Shown here in pieces: positions 6,396 through 14,195 of a stretch of 18,482 nucleotides of DNA (its first letter is position 1; every line of letters starts with the position of its first letter). The position numbers and the translations under genes are program-made. Source of the stretch: DAOUKH01 sp034421515 (GTDB lineage Bacteria; Chloroflexota; Dehalococcoidia; SHYB01); the NCBI GenBank assembly GCA_034421515.1, contig DAOUKH010000013.1:1-18482 (forward strand), in the 5' to 3' direction. The notes under the pieces are model-generated. The model made no database searches and was not told the DNA's origin. It saw only the letters and a list, made by a program, of their open reading frames with translations.

Positions 6396-7682
6396 ATGCC
6401 CGAAGCCCGCTACTTCTACCACCCCGACGCGCCCGACGGCCTTCCCATGGCCGCCAGGGCCGGCGACCTCGTCTTCTACGGCGGCGGCATCGCGGCGAGC
6501 CCCCGCGACGGCGTCCCTTCAGCCGTCTATCCGCACCCTGAGATTCCCTACCACTTCTCGGGCATCCGCGCCCAGCTCCGCTACGTCTACGACACCATGT
6601 CGGCGGTGCTCCAAGAGGCGGGCTCCTCGATGACGCAGGGCATGAAGATCAACGCCTACATGCGGGACCTCGGCGACATCTTCAACGGGCTCAGCATGCG
6701 GAAGGACTACTTCGGCGGGGAGACCCCGCCGCCGAGCACGATGATGTTCGTCCCCGAGCTCGCCGTCCGCGGCGCCTCCGTCACCACCGACCTCGTGGCG
6801 CTCGCCAACGACGCCGCGATTCCCAGGCAGCCCATACACGACGCCACGGAGGGCGCTCCCCTGCCGCCGCACGAGAGCATCTGGGGACACCGCATCTACG
6901 TCAAGATGGCGCGGGGCGGCGGCTTCATCTTCACCGCCGGTCTCGCCAACACCGCCGAGCAGGAACGCAGCTTCCATCACCCTGACTACCCCTATCACGC
7001 CGACCGCGGCGCCAAGGGTACGGCGGCGGTGCTCGAATACATGAGGTCGATGCTCGCCGAGGTCGGGGCCGGCCTCGAGCACGTCGTGCGCACGGAAATC
7101 TACCTCAACGACATGCGGCACCTCGCCGGGCTTGAAGAAGTCTGGCCCGACTTCTTCCCGGAAGACCCCCCGGCCCGGATCGTCGCCCCGGCGGACTTCC
7201 CGACGCCGACGGGTCTGTGCGAAATCGAGGCCATCGCCATCGACCCCGAGGGGCCCTACGCCAAAAGGACCATCTCGACGCCGGAGGCGCCCGCTTCGTT
7301 CGCGCACGAGCCGCAGGCGGTCAAGGCGGGCCCCTACCTGTTCCTATCGAGTCAGCTGGCGACGGATTGGAAGAACGGGCTCGCCCCGGAGGTGCGGGGC
7401 AATCCGGCGCTCCCGCATCACGACTCGGCGATCAAGCGGCAGGCGCGGTACATCCTGAAGAACGTGGACGCCATCTGCCGCGCCGGGGGCGCGTCCATGG
7501 GGGACTTGGTGCGGCGGCGGGCGGTCTACCGCAACCTCGACGACCTCGGCCCGGCGGAGGCGGTGTGGCGCGAAGTCCTCGGCGACCGCGTCCCGCCGAC
7601 GACGGCGTTCAAGGCCTCCACCGACCTGCCGGTCCCCCAGTGCGACGTCACCTACGACCTCGTGGCCTACGCCCCCGGCTAG
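6396..7682 (+). CDS. Triple RidA-domain (YjgF/YER057c/UK114) fusion protein, paralogue 1
   Basis: A 428-residue protein that contains three RidA-like domains in a row, at about residues 20-140, 168-285 and 307-427. Free-standing RidA is about 130 residues, is a trimer, and hydrolyses reactive enamine/imine intermediates. Only the middle domain keeps the active-site pair equivalent to E. coli Arg105 and Glu120: PPAR (Arg261) and CEIEAIA (Glu276). The flanking domains have Thr (115, 403) and Asp (132, 421) at those places. One chain may therefore mimic a RidA trimer with a single live site; this is inference. AGGAG (6383-6387) overlaps the hydrolase stop and sets the ATG at 6396, indicating cotranscription. 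It converges on a paralogue at 7802-9109. Confidence 0.88.
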   Translation: MPEARYFYHPDAPDGLPMAARAGDLVFYGGGIAASPRDGVPSAVYPHPEIPYHFSGIRAQLRYVYDTMSAVLQEAGSSMTQGMKINAYMRDLGDIFNGLSMRKDYFGGETPPPSTMMFVPELAVRGASVTTDLVALANDAAIPRQPIHDATEGAPLPPHESIWGHRIYVKMARGGGFIFTAGLANTAEQERSFHHPDYPYHADRGAKGTAAVLEYMRSMLAEVGAGLEHVVRTEIYLNDMRHLAGLEEVWPDFFPEDPPARIVAPADFPTPTGLCEIEAIAIDPEGPYAKRTISTPEAPASFAHEPQAVKAGPYLFLSSQLATDWKNGLAPEVRGNPALPHHDSAIKRQARYILKNVDAICRAGGASMGDLVRRRAVYRNLDDLGPAEAVWREVLGDRVPPTTAFKASTDLPVPQCDVTYDLVAYAPG

Positions 7683-7713
7683 GGGTTTGCCCACCCCTCC
7701 CGGCCCCCCACCG

Positions 7714-7794
7714 ACGCGCCTGCGGCGCGTGCCCTCTCTCAGTCTCCCCCAGAGGGGGAGAGGTTTAAGGGGGGCTCCCCCAGAGGGGGGAGCC
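7714..7794. repeat. Dispersed palindromic repeat, copy B, with second hairpin between convergent genes
   Basis: Positions 7732-7763 are identical to 112-143. The hairpin is TCTCCCCC (7743-7750), AGA, GGGGGAGA (7754-7761). A second hairpin follows: GGCTCCCCC (7773-7781), loop AGAG, GGGGGAGCC (7786-7794). Upstream flank 7714-7731 (ACGCGCC...GGCGCG) also resembles the flank of copy C at 17161. The pair sits between the stop codons of the two convergent triple-RidA genes and could end transcription from both sides, although no T-run is present. Confidence 0.7.
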
Positions 7795-7801
7795 GGCGGG
7801 C

Positions 7802-9109
7802 CTAAGGGGCGTAGGCGATCAGGTCGTATTGAACGCGGCAGTCGGGAACGGCGAGGCCCGTGGACGTTTGGAAGATCGTGGTCGGCGGGAGGCGGTCGCC
7901 GAGGGCGTCCCGCCACGACGCCTCCGCCGCACCCAGTTCGTCGAGCGAGACGTGCATCGCGCGGCGGCGTACGAGGTTGTCCAATGAGGCGCCGCCCGCG
8001 CGGCAGATCGCGTCGGCGTTCTTCAAGACGTAGTCGGCTTCCCGCTTGATCGGCGAGGCGTGGTACGGGAAGTTCGAATCGACGCGGGCCTCGGGCGCGA
8101 GACCGTGCTCGTAGTCGGTCGCCATGAGGCCGGAGAGGAAGAGGTACGGCCCGGCGCGCATGGCGTGCGGCTCCGGGCTTGGCGACTTGGGCGCGCCGCC
8201 CGCCATGACCGACTCCTTACGGTACGGCCCCTTCGGGTCCACCGCGATGAGCTCGATTTCGACCACGGTGTGCGGCGCGGGGAAGCCCGCCGGCACGACG
8301 ATGCGGGCGGGTGGATCCTCGGGGAAGAACTGAGGCCAGGCCTCGTCCAAGCCCGCGAGGTTCCGCATGTCGTGCAGGTGGATCTCGGCGCGCACCACGT
8401 CGGCCAGCGATGCGCCCATCTCCTGCAGCGACGCCTCGAGGTCACGCAGGGTGATCTCCGTGGAGAGCTTGGCCAGGTCGTGGCGGTAGGGGAAGTCGGG
8501 GTGCTCGGGCACCTCGGCGCCGGGGATCAGGTGCCGCGTGTTATTGGTGAGGCCAGCGGTGAAGATGAACCCGCCGCCGCGGGTCGCCTTGATGTAGATG
8601 CGGTGGCCGAAGACTTGCTCCAGCGGGGGAATCGGGGCGTCGTCCGTCGAGGTCGTGATGGCGACGCGGCCGAGCTCCGCGTCCGACGCGACGGCGATGA
8701 GGTCGGTGGTGACGGTGAGGCCGGGCACCGCTAGCGCGGGCACGTAGACCAGGGTGCTTGGAGGCGGCGCCTCGCCGCCGAAGTAGTCCTCGCGGAGGTT
8801 CAGCGCGTCGAACGTCTCCTCTCGCTTCGTCTGATAGGTGTTGATCTTGAGGGAATCGCGCATCGAGGAGCCCAGCGACTCGAACGCCCGCCCCATGCGG
8901 CCGTAGATGTGCATGAGCTGCGCCCGGATGTGGGACCAGTGATGGGGAAGCTCCGGGTGCGGGAGGATCTCGTCGGCGATGCCGGTGGCCGGATGCGCCG
9001 CCATGCCCCCGGCGTAGAAGACAAGGTCGCCGGCCCGCGCCGCTTCCGGGGGCGTACCGTCCGGGGCGCCCGGCATGAGAGCGTAGCTGACGTCTGCGGT
9101 ACTTGGCAT
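7802..9109 (-). CDS. Triple RidA-domain fusion protein, paralogue 2
   Basis: A 435-residue homologue of the protein at 6396-7682 over its whole length, with the same three-domain layout. Again only the middle domain has the catalytic pair: PPARIV (Arg269) and VEIELIA (Glu284). The first domain has PPPST and TTDLIA; the third has PPTT and QYDLIAYA. Shared segments such as DYFGGE, PPPST and GGGFIFTAGL show recent common origin. ATG 9109 has AGAGGAA upstream. It starts 28 bp after the stop of the DppC-like permease on the same strand, so it is probably the last gene of the transporter operon. This suggests that the transported compound, or its breakdown product, yields an intermediate the RidA protein handles. 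The exact reaction is unknown. Confidence 0.88.
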   Translation of the reverse strand: MPSTADVSYALMPGAPDGTPPEAARAGDLVFYAGGMAAHPATGIADEILPHPELPHHWSHIRAQLMHIYGRMGRAFESLGSSMRDSLKINTYQTKREETFDALNLREDYFGGEAPPPSTLVYVPALAVPGLTVTTDLIAVASDAELGRVAITTSTDDAPIPPLEQVFGHRIYIKATRGGGFIFTAGLTNNTRHLIPGAEVPEHPDFPYRHDLAKLSTEITLRDLEASLQEMGASLADVVRAEIHLHDMRNLAGLDEAWPQFFPEDPPARIVVPAGFPAPHTVVEIELIAVDPKGPYRKESVMAGGAPKSPSPEPHAMRAGPYLFLSGLMATDYEHGLAPEARVDSNFPYHASPIKREADYVLKNADAICRAGGASLDNLVRRRAMHVSLDELGAAEASWRDALGDRLPPTTIFQTSTGLAVPDCRVQYDLIAYAP

Positions 9110-9137
9110 AGCTGTTTCCTCTTCTCTCGCCTCTAGC

Positions 9138-10037
9138 CTACGCGCGCGACAGGCGCGGGTCTAACGCATCCCGGAGGCCGTCGCCCAGCAGGTTCAGCGA
9201 GAGGACGACGATCAGGATGGCGATACCCGGCGCCGTGGCCGCATGGGGCGCCGACGTGATGTAGGACTTCGACGCGGCGAGCATGGCCCCCCAGTCCGCC
9301 GTCGGCGGCTGCGTCCCCAGTCCGATGAAGCTCAGCCCCGCCATGAACACGATCTTCTGGCCGACGTCCAGCGTGAACAGCACGATGATCGGCCCCATGA
9401 TATTGGGAAGGACGTGGCGCGTCACAATCCGGACGTCGGAGGCGCCCACCGCCCTCGCTGCCTCGATGAACGGATATTCCCGCAGGCTCAAGACCACGCC
9501 GCGGACCACCCGCGCGTAGATGGGAATGCCGATCACTCCAAGGACGATCACCGCGTTCCGCAGGCCCGGCCCCAAGCTCGCCACGACCGCGATGGCAAGG
9601 ATCAGCGGCGGGAAGGCGAGGAGGATGTCGATCAGCCGCATCGACAGCAGGTCGGCCCACTTGCCCGTATAGCCCGAGACCAACCCAATCATGAGTCCGA
9701 AGCCCATCGAGATGCCCGCCGCGGCGATGCCCGCCCACAGTGAGACCCGGCCTCCCCACACGAGCCTGGAGAGCATGTCGCGGCCGAGCTCGTCGGTGCC
9801 AAGCGGGTAGGCCGTGGTGCTGAACCAGGCGGTGAGACGCACCGCCGGCTTGAGCGCGTCGGGTTCGCGAAGCGGCAGGACGGGCGCGAGCAAAAGGGTA
9901 ACGACCAGCGCCCCAAGCACGAACAGCCCCGCGAGCGCCAACGGGTTCCGTCGCAGCGCATCCCAGAAGAGGCGCAGGAAGCCTTCCCGGCCGGAGATCG
10001 GACCGGGAGGCGCTGGCGATGTGGTCTGAATTGCCAT
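9138..10037 (-). CDS. ABC transporter permease, DppC/OppC-like
   Basis: A 299-residue inner-membrane permease of the peptide/nickel/opine ABC family. The N-terminal cytoplasmic stretch leads into the first membrane segment (LALAGLFVLGALVVTLLLAPVL). Then comes YPLGTDELGRDMLSRLVWGGRVSL, the signature of DppC-type subunits, and several hydrophobic helices. The EAA loop that docks the ATPase is EAARAVGASDVRIVTRHVLPN, and the C-terminus LLGDGLRDALDPRLSRA is typical. Length is normal. It lies 7 bp after the stop of the DppB-like permease, and the two form the heterodimeric channel. No dppD/dppF ATPase gene follows in the operon; a triple-RidA gene comes next instead. The substrate class is only as specific as the family: di/oligopeptides, nickel, opines or similar solutes. 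Confidence 0.93.
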   Translation of the reverse strand: MAIQTTSPAPPGPISGREGFLRLFWDALRRNPLALAGLFVLGALVVTLLLAPVLPLREPDALKPAVRLTAWFSTTAYPLGTDELGRDMLSRLVWGGRVSLWAGIAAAGISMGFGLMIGLVSGYTGKWADLLSMRLIDILLAFPPLILAIAVVASLGPGLRNAVIVLGVIGIPIYARVVRGVVLSLREYPFIEAARAVGASDVRIVTRHVLPNIMGPIIVLFTLDVGQKIVFMAGLSFIGLGTQPPTADWGAMLAASKSYITSAPHAATAPGIAILIVVLSLNLLGDGLRDALDPRLSRA

Positions 10038-10044
10038 GTGCCGG

Positions 10045-10995
10045 TCAGCCGTACTTGATCCTGGGGTCGAGGTAGGCGTAACTCAGGTCGACGATCAGGT
10101 TGATTAGGACAAACGCGGTGGCGGTCACGAGAGTGATCGCTTGGACAAGGGGAAAGTCGCGCCGGCCGATTGCGTCGATCATGAAGCTCCCCACGCCGGG
10201 CCAAGCGAAGAGGAACTCGATCAGGACCGAGCTGCTGAGCAGCGCGCCCAGTTGGACGCCCAACACCGTCACAACGGGAATGAGGGCGTTCTTCAAGGCG
10301 TGGCGGTTGACGACGACCCACTCCGTGAGGCCCTTCGCCCTCGCGGTGCGGACGAAGTCCTGCCGGATGACTTCGAGCATCGACGACCTGGTCAGCCGGG
10401 CCACGATGGCGATGTTGAAGGCGGCCAGAGTCAGGGCGGGGAGCAGCAGGTGCTGCAGCACGTCGAGCACGCCGCCGTCGCCGGCCGGTGAACGCATGCC
10501 CGTGGAGGGCAGCAGGTCCCACTGCACCGAGAAGAGGAGGATCAGCATGATGCCCAGCCAGAACCCCGGCATGCTGACCCCGATCAGCGAGACCAGCATG
10601 CTCGACCGGTCCATCCAGGAGTTCTGCCGTATGCCCGCGAGGACACCCAGGCTGACGCCGACTACCGTTGAAACGATGAACGCCGCCGCCGCCAGGATCA
10701 CCGTGTTCACGAAGCGGTCGAACACCTCGCCCAGAACCGGCGTGCGAAGCCAGATGGAGTCTCCGAGGTCGCCCTGAAGGGCGTTCCACAGCCATTTGCC
10801 GTACTGGACGTGGATGGCCTCTTCGAGCCCGAGCTTTGTCCGTAATTCGGTGACGGCCTCCGGCGTCGCGGAGGGGCCCAGCATCAGAATCGCGGGGTCG
10901 CCGGGGGTGAGGTGAATCACCGCGAACACGACCACCGACACGCCGAGCAGCGTGGGGACCACCAAGAGAATGCGTCGAATGGCGTACCCGGAAAT
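10045..10995 (-). CDS. ABC transporter permease, DppB/OppB-like (start codon uncertain)
   Basis: Inner-membrane permease of the peptide/nickel ABC family. Evidence is PTLLGVSVVVFAVIHLTPGDPA at the N-terminus, several membrane helices, the EAA-like loop TRSSMLEVIRQDFVRTARAKGL (where the helix lead-in is typical of DppB), and the C-terminus DLSYAYLDPRIKYG. There is no ATG or GTG in a suitable place. A conventional call would take TTG at 10965, but that has no ribosome site and removes the conserved YAIRRILL cytoplasmic lead. An ATT at 10995, directly after an in-frame TAG, keeps that lead and has GGAG (11006-11003) 7 nt upstream. I give the longer frame; 10965 is the conservative alternative. 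A sequence error near 10996-11001 is also possible. It is paired with the DppC-like gene 7 bp downstream. Confidence 0.87.
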   Translation of the reverse strand: MSGYAIRRILLVVPTLLGVSVVVFAVIHLTPGDPAILMLGPSATPEAVTELRTKLGLEEAIHVQYGKWLWNALQGDLGDSIWLRTPVLGEVFDRFVNTVILAAAAFIVSTVVGVSLGVLAGIRQNSWMDRSSMLVSLIGVSMPGFWLGIMLILLFSVQWDLLPSTGMRSPAGDGGVLDVLQHLLLPALTLAAFNIAIVARLTRSSMLEVIRQDFVRTARAKGLTEWVVVNRHALKNALIPVVTVLGVQLGALLSSSVLIEFLFAWPGVGSFMIDAIGRRDFPLVQAITLVTATAFVLINLIVDLSYAYLDPRIKYG

Positions 10996-11057
10996 GGCCT
11001 AGCTCCGTCTGTCCCGAATCAGCGCCTCCAGCGGCGCGAACCTCACCTCCGTGAGAC

Positions 11058-11087
11058 AGCAAAGCCGGGCTTCCACCCGGCTTTGCT
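11058..11087 (-). terminator. Strong hairpin between binding-protein and permease genes
   Basis: A perfect 12-bp inverted repeat, AGCAAAGCCGGG (11058-11069) and CCCGGCTTTGCT (11076-11087), with a 6-nt loop. It lies in the roughly 117-bp gap between the stop of the solute-binding gene and the start of the DppB-like permease. There is no T-run on the minus strand after it. It could be a partial terminator or an mRNA-stabilising stem that keeps binding-protein levels above permease levels, as is known for other ABC operons. Confidence 0.6.
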
Positions 11088-11112
11088 CTGCGGCGCGGGC
11101 CGAAGCTCGCTC

Positions 11113-12843
11113 CTAGTTCACGGTTATGTCCTTCACGAAGTGCACCGAGTTGGCGAATTGGACCAGGCCCGTAATGTCGGAGGTGTGGGCGATGATCCTG
11201 GGGAGGTAGACGATGTTACCGTAGGGCGGGTCTTTCTGGGTCACTTCCTGCGCCTGGTCGTAGATTCCCTTCCGCTCCGCCGGGTCGAACGTCGTCCGGC
11301 CACGGTCCAGCAGCCCGTCAAGCTCCGTATTGCCGTAGTAGCTGAAGTTGAAGCCGTTGGGCGACTGGCGGCTGGTGGCGAAGAGGTTGGTGTACCAGTT
11401 GTCGGGATCGGCGATGCTCGCCAGAATCGACGTCAGCGCCATCTCTTCGATCTGCCCGCCGAAGAGCGCCCCGATGAACTCGGAGAACTCGCGGGTGTCG
11501 AGCGTGACCTCGATGCCGATTTCGGCCAGGCTCGCCTGAATCACCGTCGCGACTTCCGTCGCCTTCGGCAGGTTGGGAGCGACCGCCGCGAAGGACAGCG
11601 TCGTCTGGAAGCCGTCCGGGTAGCCGGCCTCCGCCAGCAGCTCTCTGGCCTTGTCGAGGTCATAGGGATGGCCGGCCACGTCCTGGTTCACCCACTGGCC
11701 GAAGCCGGGGCTGAGCAAGCCCTTGGCTGGGGCCGCGACACCCTGCAGCAGGTCGTTGGCGATGGTCTCCTTGTCGATGGCGTAGTTGATCGCCTGGCGC
11801 ACGAGCGGCGAGCCCAAGGGCCCGGCGTTCAGGTTGAAGCTGACGAAGTAGAGCAGGCGGATCGTCTTGGCGTTGACGGTGAAGGCCGCGTCCGCGTCCA
11901 GGTTGGACAGCTCCTCCAATGGCGGGTCCACGATCATCTGCGCGGTGCCGTTCTTGAGCGCCGCGAGCCTGGCGGTGTCGTCGGGGATGGAGATGTAGAT
12001 GGATTCGGCCACCTGGGGTGCGTCGCCCCAGTAGTCGTCGTTGCGCTCCAGCACGCGGCGGACGCCCTTATCCCACTCCGCCAGCTTGTAGGGGCCGGTG
12101 CTGATGGGATTCTCGATGATGTCGCCTTGCAGCTCGCGGATGGCCTTCGGGCTCAGCGTGGCCGTCGCGTTGGTGGACGAGAAGTCCAGCGCCGACGCCG
12201 TCGGCTGCTTCATGTTGAGGCGGACCGATTGGCCGTCGACCACGTCGGCCGACTCGACCCAGGAAAGGAAGGTGTTGCGGTAGGTGAAGTTGCCGTACTG
12301 GTGGAACTCGTTCTCGGGATCGATCTGGCGGTCGATGTTGAACTTGACCGCCTCGGCGTTGAAGGGGGTGCCGTCATGGAAATTGGCGGTCCGGAGCTTG
12401 AACGTGATGCTGTCGCCGGCGGAGCCGATCGTCCACTCGGTGGCCATCGCGGCCTGGACGTCGCCACCCTCGGGGACTTCGTTGATCAGCGGGTCCGTTA
12501 TCTGGACCAGGGTGATCGAGCAGGCGTTATCAAGACACTGATGGGGGTCCTGGCTTTGCGTGTCTCCACTGATCGCGGTGACGATCGAGACGGTGCGGTC
12601 GGGTTCAGGGGGCGGCGGCGTGGGTGTGGGGGCGGGCGTCGCCGTCGGGGGTACAGGCGTCGCCGTCGCTTCGGGCATCGCTGTCGGTTCTGGCATCGCC
12701 GTGGCCGTTGGCGGTACCGGGGTCGCCGTGGGCGGCACGGGCGTTGGAGTCGGATCGGCGCCGCACGAGGCCGCGATCAGCCCCACGATCACCATGAGGC
12801 CGATAACGCCGAGCGCGAATCGCCGCTTCTCGAATTGGAACAT
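11113..12843 (-). CDS. ABC transporter substrate-binding lipoprotein (SBP_bac_5, DppA/OppA-like)
   Basis: A 576-residue extracytoplasmic solute-binding protein. ATG 12843 is preceded by AAGGAG at 7 nt spacing, and longer upstream starts have no such site. Residues 5-26 form a signal peptide (EKRRFALGVIGLMVIVGLIAAS) with a lipobox ending in Cys27, so the mature protein should be lipid-anchored. Residues about 31-80 are a Thr-Pro-rich low-complexity linker (repeated PTATPVPP), a hallmark of many Chloroflexota lipoproteins. The binding domain follows, with DPHQCLDN, ATEWTIG, FKLRTANFHDGTPFNAEAVKFNIDR, STGPYKLAEW, VRQAINYAIDKE and LLAEAGYPDG, all typical of SBP family 5. It is the first gene of the transporter operon and has a strong promoter upstream. 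Ligand class (peptide, nickel, opine) cannot be fixed from sequence. Confidence 0.93.
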   Translation of the reverse strand: MFQFEKRRFALGVIGLMVIVGLIAASCGADPTPTPVPPTATPVPPTATAMPEPTAMPEATATPVPPTATPAPTPTPPPPEPDRTVSIVTAISGDTQSQDPHQCLDNACSITLVQITDPLINEVPEGGDVQAAMATEWTIGSAGDSITFKLRTANFHDGTPFNAEAVKFNIDRQIDPENEFHQYGNFTYRNTFLSWVESADVVDGQSVRLNMKQPTASALDFSSTNATATLSPKAIRELQGDIIENPISTGPYKLAEWDKGVRRVLERNDDYWGDAPQVAESIYISIPDDTARLAALKNGTAQMIVDPPLEELSNLDADAAFTVNAKTIRLLYFVSFNLNAGPLGSPLVRQAINYAIDKETIANDLLQGVAAPAKGLLSPGFGQWVNQDVAGHPYDLDKARELLAEAGYPDGFQTTLSFAAVAPNLPKATEVATVIQASLAEIGIEVTLDTREFSEFIGALFGGQIEEMALTSILASIADPDNWYTNLFATSRQSPNGFNFSYYGNTELDGLLDRGRTTFDPAERKGIYDQAQEVTQKDPPYGNIVYLPRIIAHTSDITGLVQFANSVHFVKDITVN

Positions 12844-12949
12844 AGTCAAGCTCCTTGTCACTTCGGTGATGCGGACAACCAGCCGGAGCACCTTCCAAGA
12901 GGACGGGCGCACCCGACATTCCTACTGAAGGGGTGCCGAAGTCGGTGCG

Positions 12950-12978
12950 ATACTAGCGAACGCGTCTATAGGTGTCAA
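12950..12978 (-). promoter_or_regulatory. Consensus-like sigma-70 promoter for the ABC transporter operon
   Basis: On the minus strand TTGACA (12978-12973), a 17-nt spacer, and TAGTAT (12955-12950). The -35 is a perfect consensus match and the -10 matches 5 of 6. Transcription would start near 12943 and give a leader of about 100 nt before ATG 12843. It is the best promoter in the window and is divergent from the promoter of the LLM gene at 13059. Confidence 0.7.
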
Positions 12979-13020
12979 CGAAAGCCGAGGCTACAGCCGT
13001 CGGGGAACGGTGGAGCCCTT

Positions 13021-13029
13021 TGCTACAAT
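13021..13029 (+). promoter_or_regulatory. Extended -10 element for the first LLM gene of the pair
   Basis: TGC plus TACAAT (13024-13029), 30 bp before ATG 13059, identical to the element at 333-341. The bases after it (GCCGCCGCCT) resemble those after the promoter of the second LLM copy (CCCGCCACCT). No -35 is recognisable. Confidence 0.5.
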
Positions 13030-13058
13030 GCCGCCGCCTTCTCTCGGCGCCGAAGACC

Positions 13059-14111
13059 ATGAAGTTCGGTCACTTTCTCTACCACGTTAACCTCGACCCC
13101 GAGCACGACGCGCAAGGCATCCGCGACGCATTGGCCGAGGCCCGGCTGGCCGAGGACCTCGGCTACGACGCGCTCTGGTTGTCGGAACACCACTTCACCG
13201 GCGAGGTCGTCTACGCCGACCCGCTGGTCTTTGCGGCGGCCGTCGCCGTGCAGACGAAGCGGGTCATGCTCGGTCTCGGGGTCATCGAGATGGCCTTCCA
13301 CCATCCCGTCCAGACGGCCATTCAGACGGCGCTGATCGACAATCTCTCCGATGGGCGGCTCATCGTAGGTACGGCACGGGGATCGAGCTACAACGCGTTC
13401 GAGTACATGGGTTTTGGGACGAGCATCGAGGAGCAGACCGGCCGCATCGACGAGGCGGAGGAGCTCCTCGCCCTGGCGTGGACGGGCAAGGACGTGCGTT
13501 TCCACGGCAAGCATTTCCGGGCCGAGTTTCCCGCCGTCAGGCCGCGCCCGGTCCAGCAGCCGCATCCCCCGCTCTTCCGCGCCTGCGTCTCCGCCGGTTC
13601 CCTGACGGCGATGGCACGCCAGGGCCGGCTCGTGCTCCTGCGGACGTGGAACGCCAAGGAGGCCGCCGAGCAGACGGCCCTCTACCGGAGGGTCATGCTA
13701 GAGGAAGGCTTCCCGGAGGAGCGGGTCGAGGCCAACTTGGACCAGGCCTGGGTGTGGCGCGACGTGTACGTCGCTAAGACGGACAAGGAGGCGGCGGACG
13801 AGTTCTTCCCCGGATGGCACCGCTATCAGCGGACGCTCAATGCGTACCGCGCGCAATGGAGTCCGCCCGACCAGCCGGTCTACCAGTCGCCCGACATCAT
13901 GCCCGCGCCCAACTACGCGGCGCGCCCGCATCCCGAGGCCTCGGACCCCTTCGTCGGATCGCCGGAGCGGGTGGCGGAGCAGATCGCGCAGCTCCGGGAA
14001 AACGGCGTGCGCAACCTGATGATCACCCACTACGGCGCGGCGGTCCCCCACGAGAAGGCCATTAAGTCGATGCGGCTGCTGGCCGAGAAGGTCTTCCCGC
14101 GGTTCCGGTAG
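13059..14111 (+). CDS. LLM class flavin-dependent oxidoreductase, tandem copy 1
   Basis: A 350-residue luciferase-like monooxygenase family protein, a reduced-flavin or F420-dependent TIM-barrel enzyme of the cytoplasm. It starts MKFGHFLYHVNLDPEHD; LGYDALWLSEHHF carries the conserved HH segment after strand 2, and LGLGVIEMAFHHPVQTAIQTALIDNLSDGRLIVGTARG is the usual core with the ASLD-like region and R/G flavin-phosphate loop. The C-terminal third has ASDPFVGSPERVAEQIAQLRENGVRNLMI, typical of LLM proteins. ATG 13059 lies just downstream of the -10 element and has only a weak GAAG as ribosome site, so the leader is very short. It is about 77% identical by eye to the next gene over the first 96 residues, so the two are a recent tandem duplication. 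The substrate is unknown. Confidence 0.9.
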   Translation: MKFGHFLYHVNLDPEHDAQGIRDALAEARLAEDLGYDALWLSEHHFTGEVVYADPLVFAAAVAVQTKRVMLGLGVIEMAFHHPVQTAIQTALIDNLSDGRLIVGTARGSSYNAFEYMGFGTSIEEQTGRIDEAEELLALAWTGKDVRFHGKHFRAEFPAVRPRPVQQPHPPLFRACVSAGSLTAMARQGRLVLLRTWNAKEAAEQTALYRRVMLEEGFPEERVEANLDQAWVWRDVYVAKTDKEAADEFFPGWHRYQRTLNAYRAQWSPPDQPVYQSPDIMPAPNYAARPHPEASDPFVGSPERVAEQIAQLRENGVRNLMITHYGAAVPHEKAIKSMRLLAEKVFPRFR

Positions 14112-14115
14112 ACCC

Positions 14116-14145
14116 GCCCCGCGCGGAACGCTCAGCTCGCGGGGC
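14116..14145 (+). terminator. Hairpin after first LLM gene, possible terminator
   Basis: GCCCCGCG (14116-14123) pairs with CGCGGGGC (14138-14145) in an 8-bp stem around a 14-nt loop, 5 bp after the stop of copy 1 and ahead of the promoter of copy 2. It lacks a T-run, so intrinsic termination is uncertain. Confidence 0.4.
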
Positions 14146-14158
14146 CCTCTCGTAGGCG

Positions 14159-14167
14159 TGCTACAAT
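14159..14167 (+). promoter_or_regulatory. Extended -10 element for the second LLM gene of the pair
   Basis: TGC plus TACAAT (14162-14167), 28 bp before ATG 14196. It is the same string as at 13021 and 333. Its retention suggests the tandem duplication carried the promoter with the gene. Confidence 0.5.
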
Positions 14168-14195
14168 CCCGCCACCTCTTTCGAGGCGCATAGAT

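Noticed and set aside
12610..12750. DNA tandem repeat or minisatellite
   Set aside because: The periodicity comes from the Thr-Pro-rich linker of the lipoprotein and is explained by coding.
10912..13062. 716-codon open frame on the plus strand opposite the binding-protein gene
   Set aside because: It is antisense to a clear SBP family 5 protein with lipobox and family motifs. Its translation is rich in Arg, Gly and Val-Asp repeats with no domain, as expected of a shadow frame in GC-rich DNA.
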